Assembly: GCF_003350405.1 (NCBI RefSeq) | Contig: NZ_QQAW01000003.1 | Coordinates: forward strand, 248,001-312,000 | DNA length: 64,000 nt | Reading direction: 5' to 3' | Source of the DNA: Gluconacetobacter liquefaciens | Lineage (GTDB): Bacteria > Pseudomonadota > Alphaproteobacteria > Acetobacterales > Acetobacteraceae | Shown here: in pieces, positions 57,018 to 64,000 of the stretch | How the letters are laid out: every line of letters starts with the position of its first letter | How positions within the stretch are numbered: the first letter of the stretch is position 1 | Notes under the pieces: generated by a model | The model's database searches: none | What the model saw: only the letters and a program-made list of their open reading frames with translations | What the model was told of the DNA's origin: nothing | Position numbers and translations under genes: made by a program

Positions 57018-57069
57018 CATTCGGCGCCGTTTGCGCCGGCATATCTTCCGCAGGGAGGCAGGACTGGAC

Positions 57070-58038
57070 ATGAAAGAAATCGTCGCCGTGGATATCGGCG
57101 GTACCCATGCCCGCTTCGCGATTGCCGTGGTGGAAGGGGGGCGCGTTGCCTCGCTGGGGGACGCGCTGACGTTGAAATGCGCCGAACATGCCAGCCTGCT
57201 GCTGGCCTGGGAGGCCTTCGGCCGGCAGATCGGGCGCACGCTGCCGCGCGCCGCGGGCATTGCCGTTGCCTGCCCGATCCAGGGCGACATCCTGAAACTG
57301 ACGAACAACCCCTGGATGATCCGCCCCGCGCAGCTTGGCGCCCAGCTGGGGGTGGATGAACACGTACTGGTCAATGATTTCGGTGCCGTGGGCTATGCGG
57401 TGGCACAGGTCGATGCCACCCATCTGCGCCATTTGTGCGGGCCGGATCGCGACCTGCCGGCCGAGGGCGTGACCACGATCGTCGGCCCTGGCACCGGGCT
57501 GGGCTCGGCTTATGTCGTCCGCCGTGACGGGCGCTGTCTGGTGTGCGAGACCGAAGGTGGGCATGTCGATTTCGCGCCGCTGGATAGCGTGGACGACCGG
57601 ATTCTCCAGCGGTTGCGGCAGCGTTACCGCCGTGTTTCGGCCGAACGGATCGTTTCGGGGCCGGGGCTGGTGAATCTTTACGAAACGATCGCCGAGCTTG
57701 AGGGGCAGCCCTCCCGCATTCATGACGACAAGGAACTCTGGACGCTGGGGCTGGAGGGGCGAGACCCGATGGCATCGGCGGCGGTGGAGCGATTCTGTCT
57801 GGCGCTGGGGGGGGTCGCGGGGGATCTGGCGCTGGCCCAGGGGGCCAATGGCGTGGTGATTGCCGGTGGGGTGGGCCAGCGGCTGGCGGATCATCTGCCG
57901 CGATCGGGGTTCGCCGAGCGATTCGTGGCCAAGGGACGATTCGAATCGATGATGGCGGGGCTGCCGGTGAAGCTGATCACCCATCCGCAGCCGGGGTTGC
58001 TTGGAGCGGCGGCAGCCTTCGCCGAACGCTTCGCCTAA
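57070..58038 (+). CDS. glk: Glucokinase
   Basis: Proteobacterial type glucokinase (ROK-like fold group), 322 residues. IVAVDIGGTHARFAIAVVEG is the phosphate-binding motif, LVNDFGAVGYAVA holds the catalytic Asp, and TIVGPGTGLGSAYVV and CETEGGHVDFAPLD complete it. It feeds glucose to the pentose phosphate and Entner-Doudoroff routes. ATG 57070 follows GGGAGGCAGG. Confidence 0.94.
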   Translation: MKEIVAVDIGGTHARFAIAVVEGGRVASLGDALTLKCAEHASLLLAWEAFGRQIGRTLPRAAGIAVACPIQGDILKLTNNPWMIRPAQLGAQLGVDEHVLVNDFGAVGYAVAQVDATHLRHLCGPDRDLPAEGVTTIVGPGTGLGSAYVVRRDGRCLVCETEGGHVDFAPLDSVDDRILQRLRQRYRRVSAERIVSGPGLVNLYETIAELEGQPSRIHDDKELWTLGLEGRDPMASAAVERFCLALGGVAGDLALAQGANGVVIAGGVGQRLADHLPRSGFAERFVAKGRFESMMAGLPVKLITHPQPGLLGAAAAFAERFA

Positions 58039-58049
58039 GGGGGGGAAGG

Positions 58050-58074
58050 GCGTCGCCCGTGCTTCGTGGCGACG
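58050..58074 (+). terminator. Hairpin after glk
   Basis: CGTCGCC / GGCGACG arms around a 10-nt loop, without T-tract, about 12 nt past the glk stop. Confidence 0.5.
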
Positions 58075-58228
58075 GGCCATCAGGGCCGCTCCTGCTCACC
58101 GGCCCATATTTCCGGCCACGCTCTCAAGAGGCGTTTTTGAAATGCTCTCCAAAGGGTTGCCAGGTCTCTTGCATCATATCGGAAGCGGTAGGACATTCCC
58201 TTGACCTTGTTGAGGGAAGAGACTGGCA

Positions 58229-59593
58229 GTGACGCATGACGGCGCCGGAGCAACCGGCTGGATCGACCGTTTTTTCCATGTGACGCGCCGGGGTTCGACC
58301 CTCTCGCGGGAACTGATTGCCGGGCTGACCACGTTCGGGGCCATGGCGTATATCATGATCGTCAATCCGGCGATTCTGGCCCTGGCGGGGCTGGACCGGC
58401 ACGACATGATCATGACGACCATCGCAGCCTCGGTCGTCGGGTCGCTGCTGATGGCACTGCTGGCCAATCTGCCGATCGCCCTGGCGCCGGCCATGAGCAG
58501 CAACCTGATCTTCGCGCAGGTGGTGGTGGTGCAGATGGGAATCGCACCGCCGGTTGCCTTCACCATGGTCTTTATCGGCGGGCTGGCCTTCGTTGCGCTG
58601 TCGCTGACGCAATGGCGGCAGAAGATCGTGATGGGGTTTCCCGTTTCGGTCCGCACCGGCATCCATTGCGCGATCGGGGCCTTTATCGCCCATATCGGCA
58701 TGGTCAGCGGCGGATTGGCGGTAAAGGGCGCCGAGGGGTTTGCCTTCGGGTCGCTGCGCGATCCGGCGGTGCTGCTGGCGATCGGCGGCCTGTTTCTGGC
58801 CGGGGCGTTGCGGATGCTGCGGGTGCCGGCGGGGATGCTGCTGAGCATTGTGGCGGTGACGCTGGCGGGGTGTTTCGTCCACCATCCCGATGGTCATCCG
58901 GTCACGTCGCGGCCTTCCGCCTGGCTGGAATGGCCGCATTATCCGGTCCACATGCTGTTTCCCTTCGATTTCCACGGGTTCGTCACACATTTCGGCCTGG
59001 TGCTGCCGGTGACGCTGTATTTCTTCCTCGGCGATTTCTTCGATGCGACGGGCACCATGATGGCGGTGACGCGCAAGGCCGGGCTGTCGGTCGAGGATGG
59101 GCAGCCCCTGCTTGGCCGGGCCGCCTTCGTGGCCGACGGTACGGCCAGCGTGATGGGCTCGATTCTCGGGACTTCTACCGTGTCGGCCTATCTGGAATCG
59201 CTGGTCGGGGCGGAGGCCGGGGGACGGACCGGGCTGGTGGGGGTGACGGTGGCGGCGCTGTTCGCGCTGTCGTCCGTGCTGTGGCCTGTCATTACCGCCG
59301 TTCCGGCAGTGGCGACCGCGCCGGTGCTGATCCTGGTCGGGTTGGGCATGCTGTCCGATATGGGGCGGGTAGAGCAGGATGATGCGGGCGGGGTTCTCGT
59401 GCCGCTGCTGATGGTGCTGGTGACGGTCATGACCGGCAATTTTATGGTCAGCCTGGCGCTGGGGCTGCTGCTCTATACCGTGCTGGCGGTCGTGGGGCGG
59501 CGCTGGCGTGAGATGACGCCGATCCTGCTGCTGCTGGACGGGGTGTTCATTTTCTATCTGGTGCTGGCCAGCGGCATCGGGGGAGGGACATGA
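58229..59593 (+). CDS. NCS2 family nucleobase permease (AzgA-like)
   Basis: Proton-linked nucleobase transporter of about 454 residues and 12-14 membrane helices. N-terminal RELIAGLTTFGAMAYIMIVNPAILA is the AzgA-type mark, then GMLLSIVAVTL, FFLGDFFDATGTMMAV and SVMGSILGTSTVSAYLESLVGA. Members carry adenine, guanine or hypoxanthine. GTG 58229 is the start in the absence of an ATG. It overlaps the next gene by ATGA. Confidence 0.9.
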   Translation: MTHDGAGATGWIDRFFHVTRRGSTLSRELIAGLTTFGAMAYIMIVNPAILALAGLDRHDMIMTTIAASVVGSLLMALLANLPIALAPAMSSNLIFAQVVVVQMGIAPPVAFTMVFIGGLAFVALSLTQWRQKIVMGFPVSVRTGIHCAIGAFIAHIGMVSGGLAVKGAEGFAFGSLRDPAVLLAIGGLFLAGALRMLRVPAGMLLSIVAVTLAGCFVHHPDGHPVTSRPSAWLEWPHYPVHMLFPFDFHGFVTHFGLVLPVTLYFFLGDFFDATGTMMAVTRKAGLSVEDGQPLLGRAAFVADGTASVMGSILGTSTVSAYLESLVGAEAGGRTGLVGVTVAALFALSSVLWPVITAVPAVATAPVLILVGLGMLSDMGRVEQDDAGGVLVPLLMVLVTVMTGNFMVSLALGLLLYTVLAVVGRRWREMTPILLLLDGVFIFYLVLASGIGGGT

Positions 59594-60264
59594 AGACGCT
59601 TGGCGCGTTGCTGCTGCTGTCGGGCCTGTTCTTCGCGGTGCCCGCCGCCGCGACGGAAGGGGGGAGTATGTGGCCCGATACGCCGGATGCGCGGCTGGAA
59701 CTGGAAGCGCTGGTCGCGACGCTGGATGTGCGCCTGCTCTCCCACCCCAGCGCGACCCTGACGCTGGAAGGCTGGTGCCGCGATCACGGTCTGGCGCCGG
59801 TGGCCCGTGTGGTGGCGCGCCGTGTGCCTGGCGCGATGCGGGCGCCGAGTGCCGGACAGCGGCGGGAACTGGCCGTTGGTGCTGAGGACGAGGTGGCCTA
59901 TCGCCGGGTGGAACTGGCGTGCGGGGGGCGCGTGCTGTCGGTGGCGGATAATTGGTATGTGCCCGCGCGCCTGACCCCGGCGATGAACGACCTTCTGGCA
60001 CGAACCGATACCGCGTTCGGCCATGTGGTGGCGGACCTGCATTTTACCCGCCGGACGTTAGAGAGCACCCGCCTGTTCACGCCGCTGCCCGATGGATGGG
60101 AGCGGGATGGCCTGCCGCCGCCGGGGGCGGGGACGATTACCATTCCGGCCGCGATCCTGCGCCATCGTGCGTTGCTGTATCGTCAGGACGGGGTGCCGTT
60201 CAGCGAGGTGGTGGAAACCTATACCGGTGCGATGCTGGATTTTCCGCCGCCGCCATTGAAGTGA
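59590..60264 (+). CDS. Exported chorismate lyase-like protein
   Basis: A 224-residue protein with a cleavable signal (MKTLGALLLLSGLFFAVPAAA). The mature part has WCRDHGLAPVARVVARRVP, RRVELACGGRVLSVADNWYV and LHFTRRTLESTRLFTPLP, a pattern like the UbiC/chorismate lyase fold. An exported version cannot act on cytoplasmic chorismate, so its role is unknown. Translationally coupled to the NCS2 gene and 8 nt before the cupin gene. Confidence 0.6.
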   Translation: MKTLGALLLLSGLFFAVPAAATEGGSMWPDTPDARLELEALVATLDVRLLSHPSATLTLEGWCRDHGLAPVARVVARRVPGAMRAPSAGQRRELAVGAEDEVAYRRVELACGGRVLSVADNWYVPARLTPAMNDLLARTDTAFGHVVADLHFTRRTLESTRLFTPLPDGWERDGLPPPGAGTITIPAAILRHRALLYRQDGVPFSEVVETYTGAMLDFPPPPLK

Positions 60265-60272
60265 GAGAGGCC

Positions 60273-60737
60273 ATGACCCGACCCGCAATCGACCTGCGTA
60301 ATCCCGACCTGCCGGCTGAGGCGGTACGGGAGGCGCTGGCGCTGGCGCCGCATCCGGAGGGTGGGTGGTATCGCGAAGTGTGGCGTGATGCCCCGCCCGA
60401 TGGCGGACGGGGGGTGGCGACGACCATCCAATTTCTGCTGGCACGGGGTGAGCGGTCGCATTGGCATCGGGTCGATGGCGCCGAAATCTGGTGCTGGCAG
60501 GGGGGTGCGCCCTTGCGGTTGCGCATGGCCCGGGACGGGGTGGAAGAGAACGTGGTTCTGGGGCCATGCCCTGCCGAGGGGCACGTTCAGCAGGCGGTGG
60601 TGCCGGTGATGGACTGGCAGGCGGCCGAATCGCTGGGGGCGTGGAGCGTGGTGGGCTGTATCGTTGCCCCGGCCTTTCAGTTCTCGGGCTTCGAACTGGC
60701 CCCGCCCGGATGGTCGCCGGAGGGGGCTGGGGCATGA
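60273..60737 (+). CDS. Cupin family protein (DUF985)
   Basis: A 154-residue cupin. The DUF985 core reads LAPHPEGGWYREVWRD, TTIQFLLARGERSHWHRVDG, AEIWCWQGGAPLRLRMARDG and GAWSVVGCIVAPAFQFSGFEL. A His-Glu set suited to metal is visible (HWHR...E). Function is unknown. Overlaps the Nudix gene by 4 nt. Confidence 0.88.
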   Translation: MTRPAIDLRNPDLPAEAVREALALAPHPEGGWYREVWRDAPPDGGRGVATTIQFLLARGERSHWHRVDGAEIWCWQGGAPLRLRMARDGVEENVVLGPCPAEGHVQQAVVPVMDWQAAESLGAWSVVGCIVAPAFQFSGFELAPPGWSPEGAGA

Positions 60738-61366
60738 GCGGCGAGCCTGACTGGCTGGTCTGGGGGCGCGAAATCCAGGCTATTGCCCAGACCGGCCTGA
60801 CCTTTGCCCGCGATCCGTTCGACCGGGAGCGATATGAGGCGCTGCGGACCATCGCGGCGCAGATGATGGCGGTGGGCTGCGACGAGCCTGTCGCGCGGAT
60901 CGAGGCCCTGTTTGCCGGGCAGGAAGGATATGCGACGCCGAAGGTCGAGGTGCGCGCCGCGGTGTTTGACGATTCGGGCCGAATCCTGATGGTGCGTGAG
61001 GTGCTGGACGAGGGGCGCTGGACGCTGCCGGGTGGCTGGGCGGATGTGAACCTGACCCCGGCGGAGAACGCGGTGAAGGAAGTGCGCGAGGAGAGCGGTT
61101 ATATCGTGACGGTGCGCAGGCTGGCGGCGGTGTGGGACCGTACCCGGCAGGGGCATGGAAGCAAGGCGTTTTCCTGTGCCAAGCTCTTCTTCCTGTGTGA
61201 TCTGGCGGGTGGGGAAGCGGCCACCAGTGTCGAGACATCGGAGATCGCGTGGTTCGGCGCGGACGAGATTCCCGAGGATCTGTCGCTGGGCCGGGTGTTG
61301 CCGGGACAGATTCGGCGCATGTTCGACCATTACCGCGAACCGGGCCTGCCGGCCGATTTCGAGTGA
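60734..61366 (+). CDS. Nudix hydrolase with helical N-terminal domain
   Basis: A 210-residue Nudix protein of the NUDIX-N type. An N-terminal helical domain (REIQAIAQTGLTFARDPFDR, QMMAVGCDEPVARIEALFAG) precedes the Nudix fold (PKVEVRAAVFDDSGRILMVR). The Nudix box GGWADVNLTPAENAVKEVRE ESGY keeps the metal Glu cluster, but the first Glu and Arg are changed (Leu and Lys). Likely substrates are nucleotide sugars or ADP-ribose. ATG 60734 overlaps the cupin stop. Confidence 0.88.
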   Translation: MSGEPDWLVWGREIQAIAQTGLTFARDPFDRERYEALRTIAAQMMAVGCDEPVARIEALFAGQEGYATPKVEVRAAVFDDSGRILMVREVLDEGRWTLPGGWADVNLTPAENAVKEVREESGYIVTVRRLAAVWDRTRQGHGSKAFSCAKLFFLCDLAGGEAATSVETSEIAWFGADEIPEDLSLGRVLPGQIRRMFDHYREPGLPADFE

Positions 61367-61390
61367 TGGGCGATCGACGCGGCGCAGGCC

Positions 61391-61419
61391 GTTGAAATCA
61401 TGGTATTCGTGACCCATAT
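61391..61419 (+). promoter_or_regulatory. RpoH-type heat shock promoter of htpG
   Basis: GTTGAA (61391-61396) and CCCATAT (61413-61419) with a 16-nt spacer closely match the sigma32 pattern CTTGAA-N13/17-CCCATNT. The site lies about 40 nt upstream of the htpG start. Confidence 0.8.
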
Positions 61420-61460
61420 GCTGGGTCTGTGTGATTTGACGTAACAGAGAGATTTCCAAC

Positions 61461-63344
61461 ATGGTCGATCAGGCTACCGGCTCCGACGCGAGCCGCCCCG
61501 CTGCGACGGGTGGTGAGGAACATGCTTTCAGCGCGGAGGTCGGGCGGCTGCTCGATCTGGTGGTGCATGCGCTGTATTCGGAGCGCGAGATTTTTCTGCG
61601 CGAACTGGTGGCCAATGCCGCCGACGCCACCGACCGGCGGCGTTTCGAGGCCCTGACCGATGCGGCGCAGGCGCTGCCCGAGGGCGCGAAGGTGCGCATC
61701 GACCCCGACAAGGACGCACGGCGCCTGACCATCAGCGACGATGGCGCGGGCATGAGCAAGGAAGAGCTGGCGCGCAATCTGGGCACCATCGCGCGCTCGG
61801 GCACCCGTGCGTTCGGTGAGGAGCTGGCCAAGCACAAGCCCGAGGAACGCTCCGGCCTGATCGGGCAGTTCGGTGTGGGCTTCTATGCCGCCTTCATGGT
61901 GGCGGACCATGTCGATGTGGTGTCGCGTCGGGCCGGGACGGACGAGGCGTGGCGCTGGTCTTCGGACGGCAAGGGCAGCTTTACCCTCAGCCCCGCGACG
62001 CGCGAGCAGCCGGGTACCGACATCATCCTCTACATGAAGGACGATGCGGACGAGTTTCTGGACGCCTGGCGCCTGGAAGCGATCGTGCGCAAATGGGCCG
62101 ATCACATCGCCTGGCCGATCACGATCCAGAGCGATGGCGAGGACAAGCCGGCCAATGCGGGCACCGCATTGTGGCGCAAGCCGCGCAGCGAGGTGACGGA
62201 AGAGCAACTCACCGAGTTCTACCGCCATGTCAGCCATAATTTCGATACGCCGTGGGCCACGCTGCACTGGCATGCCGAAGGCACGATCGAGTTTACCGCG
62301 CTGCTGTTCATCCCCGGCAGCCGCCCGTTCGAATTCGGCGAGCAGGTGCGCGAGAGCAAGGTGCGGCTGCATGTCCGCCGCATGTTCATCACCGATGATG
62401 CGGCGCTGCTGCCGCCGTGGCTGCGCTTTGTGCAGGGAGTGGTCGATACTGAAGACCTGCCGCTGAACGTCTCGCGCGAGATGTTGCAGGCGACGCCGGT
62501 GTTGCAGCGCATCCGCAAGGCGGTGACCAACCGGGTGCTGAACGAACTGCGCACCCGTGCCAAGGATGCCGAATCCTACGCTGCCTTCTGGGACAATTTC
62601 GGCCCGGTGGTGAAGGAAGGGATCTGGGACGACGCGGAATACCGCACCGACCTGGCGGGGCTGGCCCGGTTCCGTTCCAGCACCGAAGAGGGCTGGACGA
62701 CGTTGGCCGACTACGTGTCGCGGATGAAGGACGGGCAGGAGGCGATCTATTACCTGACCGGCGACAATGCCGACACGCTGCCGGCCTCGCCGCAACTGGA
62801 AGGGTTCAAGGCGCGCGGGATCGAAGTGCTGCTGCTGACCGATCCGGTCGATTCCTTCTGGCCCGATCGTCTGGGCACGTTCGAAGGGAAAGCACTGCGC
62901 AGCGTCAGCCAGAGCCATGCCGACCTTGAGAAGTTCGAGGCGCCGCTGTCCGAAGGGGACAAGGCGGAACTGGACACGCTGCTGCCGGCGCTGAAGGAGG
63001 CGCTGGGTGAGGCGGTGTCCGACGTGCGCGGCAGCACGCGGCTGGTGAGCAGCGCGGTGGTGCTGGCGGCGGCCGGGCAGGGGCCGGACCTGCAATTGCA
63101 GCGCATGATGCGGCGCAGCGGTCAGGCGGTGCCGGACCTGGCGCCGGTGCTGGAGGTCAATCCGGCGCACCCGCTGATCCGCGACATGGCGACGCGGGTG
63201 GCGCGGGGTGAGGCGGTGACTGACACCGCGCTGATCCTGCTGGATATCGCGCGGATTCAGGAAGGCGAGAGCCTGAAGGACCCGACCGCGTTCGCCAGCC
63301 GGCTGACGGCGACGCTGACCCATCTGCAGGGCGGCGCCGCTTAA
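61461..63344 (+). CDS. htpG: Molecular chaperone HtpG (Hsp90)
   Basis: Dimeric ATP-driven chaperone, 627 residues. The GHKL ATPase domain has [38 protein letters not shown], and [18 protein letters not shown], followed by middle-domain segments ([20 protein letters not shown]) and the dimer domain. It is expressed from a RpoH-type promoter. It ends without the eukaryotic MEEVD tail, as expected. Confidence 0.96.
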   Translation: MVDQATGSDASRPAATGGEEHAFSAEVGRLLDLVVHALYSEREIFLRELVANAADATDRRRFEALTDAAQALPEGAKVRIDPDKDARRLTISDDGAGMSKEELARNLGTIARSGTRAFGEELAKHKPEERSGLIGQFGVGFYAAFMVADHVDVVSRRAGTDEAWRWSSDGKGSFTLSPATREQPGTDIILYMKDDADEFLDAWRLEAIVRKWADHIAWPITIQSDGEDKPANAGTALWRKPRSEVTEEQLTEFYRHVSHNFDTPWATLHWHAEGTIEFTALLFIPGSRPFEFGEQVRESKVRLHVRRMFITDDAALLPPWLRFVQGVVDTEDLPLNVSREMLQATPVLQRIRKAVTNRVLNELRTRAKDAESYAAFWDNFGPVVKEGIWDDAEYRTDLAGLARFRSSTEEGWTTLADYVSRMKDGQEAIYYLTGDNADTLPASPQLEGFKARGIEVLLLTDPVDSFWPDRLGTFEGKALRSVSQSHADLEKFEAPLSEGDKAELDTLLPALKEALGEAVSDVRGSTRLVSSAVVLAAAGQGPDLQLQRMMRRSGQAVPDLAPVLEVNPAHPLIRDMATRVARGEAVTDTALILLDIARIQEGESLKDPTAFASRLTATLTHLQGGAA

Positions 63345-63494
63345 GAAACTGCCATGACAGGTTCACGCAGGTTTTGTGCGTGGACCTGCTAAAATGCCGC
63401 GTGAAGCCCGCAGCCTGACGGTTGCGGGCTTGATGCCGTGCCATTTGGGTGCTTCCCTGCGCGGCCTTTTTCCCAGCCATTGGAACCGTGCGAC
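63345..63494 (+). promoter_or_regulatory. Intergenic hairpins between htpG and mtnA
   Basis: Two hairpins lie in the gap. CAGGTTCACGCA / TGCGTGGACCTG (63359-63389) has one mismatch and may be the htpG terminator. AGCCCGCA / TGCGGGCT with a 10-nt loop (63404-63430) is close to the mtnA leader. No known SAM riboswitch pattern was matched. Confidence 0.5.
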
Positions 63495-64000
63495 ATGAAG
63501 ATCGGTAATGTCCCTTATCGCAGCGTATGGGTGGACCAGGATGATGGCTGGTCGGTCCATATCTTCGACCAGACCCGTCTGCCGTGGGCGCTGGATGTTC
63601 TGCGCCTGATCGAACGGGACCAGGTGGCGCAGGCGATCCGCACCATGCAGGTGCGCGGCGCGCCGCTGATCGGCGCGGTGGCGGCCTATGGGCTGGCGCT
63701 GGCCTTGCGCGTCGATGCGTCCGATGCGGCCATGGAGCATGATGCCGCCCTGCTGGCGGAGACGCGCCCGACGGCAATCAATCTGCGCTGGGCGATCGAC
63801 CGCATGCTGGCGCGCCTGCGCCCGCTGCCGGCCGAGGCGCGCGTTGCCGCCGCCTATGACGAGGCCGGGCGGATCTGCGACGAGGATGCGGCGCAGAACG
63901 AGGCGATCGGGCGCCATGGCCTGAGCCTGATTCAGGAGATTGCGGCGCGGCGGGGTGAGGGGGCGACGGTCAATATCCTCACCCACTGCAATGCCGGGTG
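63495..64000 (+). CDS. mtnA: S-methyl-5-thioribose-1-phosphate isomerase, 3' part outside window
   Basis: Methionine salvage enzyme converting methylthioribose 1-phosphate to methylthioribulose 1-phosphate. The visible 168 residues have the eIF2B-like MtnA motifs TMQVRGAPLIGAVAAYGLAL, RPTAINLRWAIDRML and, at the window edge, NILTHCNAG, where the Cys is catalytic. ATG 63495 starts the frame. Confidence 0.93.
   Translation, partial: MKIGNVPYRSVWVDQDDGWSVHIFDQTRLPWALDVLRLIERDQVAQAIRTMQVRGAPLIGAVAAYGLALALRVDASDAAMEHDAALLAETRPTAINLRWAIDRMLARLRPLPAEARVAAAYDEAGRICDEDAAQNEAIGRHGLSLIQEIAARRGEGATVNILTHCNAG

Noticed and set aside
63345-63494. SAM-II or SAM-I riboswitch
   Set aside because: Core GAUUU and pseudoknot elements are missing; only hairpins were seen.

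Overview
The window is a 64 kb stretch of GC-rich chromosome from an alphaproteobacterium. It carries several class markers: the PhyR/NepR/EcfG general stress module, a TrcR (DUF1013) regulator, DUF465 proteins, an L31 without zinc-ribbon cysteines, and a GTTC-N7-GTTC LexA box. The gene content (rsmB-rpe-heparinase II/III, an Acetobacteraceae-like tad locus, glpR-glpD-glpF-glpK, cydDC, an acoABC-like dehydrogenase) points to an acetic acid bacterium near Gluconacetobacter or Komagataeibacter. That placement is inference from gene content, not a search. No rRNA, tRNA, prophage, insertion sequence or CRISPR array was seen; this looks like core chromosome with a few repeat insertions.

Layout. 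1-7.7 kb: 5' part of kup, a YggS-type PLP protein, then rsmB, rpe, a heparinase II/III protein and a GT4 glycosyltransferase. 7.8-18.8 kb: a compact one-strand tad/cpa locus for Flp pili (pilin, prepilin peptidase, CpaB, secretin CpaC, short CpaD, CpaE, ATPase CpaF, TadB, TadC, TadD, a TadG-like protein and two TadE-like pseudopilins). Most genes overlap by 1-4 nt. 18.8-23.2 kb: acoA-acoB-acoC on the minus strand, divergent from a short AcoR-like activator lacking the AAA+ domain. acoB and acoC each read one base out of frame at a poly-C tract. 23.2-28.8 kb: purE-purK, two DUF465 genes, TrcR, hsp20 with a ROSE-like RNA thermometer, rpmE, mscL and an SDR. 29-34.8 kb: a lipoprotein, secD-secF, a radical SAM gene of the PA0069/SPL-like type behind a strong SOS box (frameshifted here), a Gfo/Idh/MocA oxidoreductase and pterin dehydratase. 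34.9-40.6 kb: the ABC-F protein Uup, then the stress module phyR // ecfG, nepR, HisKA_2 kinase. 40.7-44.5 kb: cydD-cydC followed by a tandem hairpin repeat. 44.6-52 kb: an OmpA-like lipoprotein, recQ and the glp regulon with two GlpR palindromes. 52-58 kb: a PCu(A)C-like protein, nrdR, nusB-thiL, a GNAT-like protein, an SDR and glk. 58.2-64 kb: an NCS2 permease, a UbiC-like exported protein, a DUF985 cupin, a Nudix hydrolase, htpG behind a RpoH-type promoter, and the 5' part of mtnA.

The most informative non-coding signals are the LexA box (33352-33366), the two GlpR operators (47757-47774 and 47861-47878), the ROSE-like hairpin (26868-26886), the htpG heat-shock promoter (61391-61419), the palindromes between acoA and the AcoR-like gene, a near-consensus CtrA box before flp, and two hairpin repeat families (44116-44531 and 51984-52092). 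Three genes carry single-base frameshifts with otherwise intact sequence, so assembly error and real mutation must be separated before calling them pseudogenes. I did not find a clearly new multi-gene system. The best leads are the sigma54-independent AcoR-type control, the SOS-linked radical SAM gene, and the repeats.
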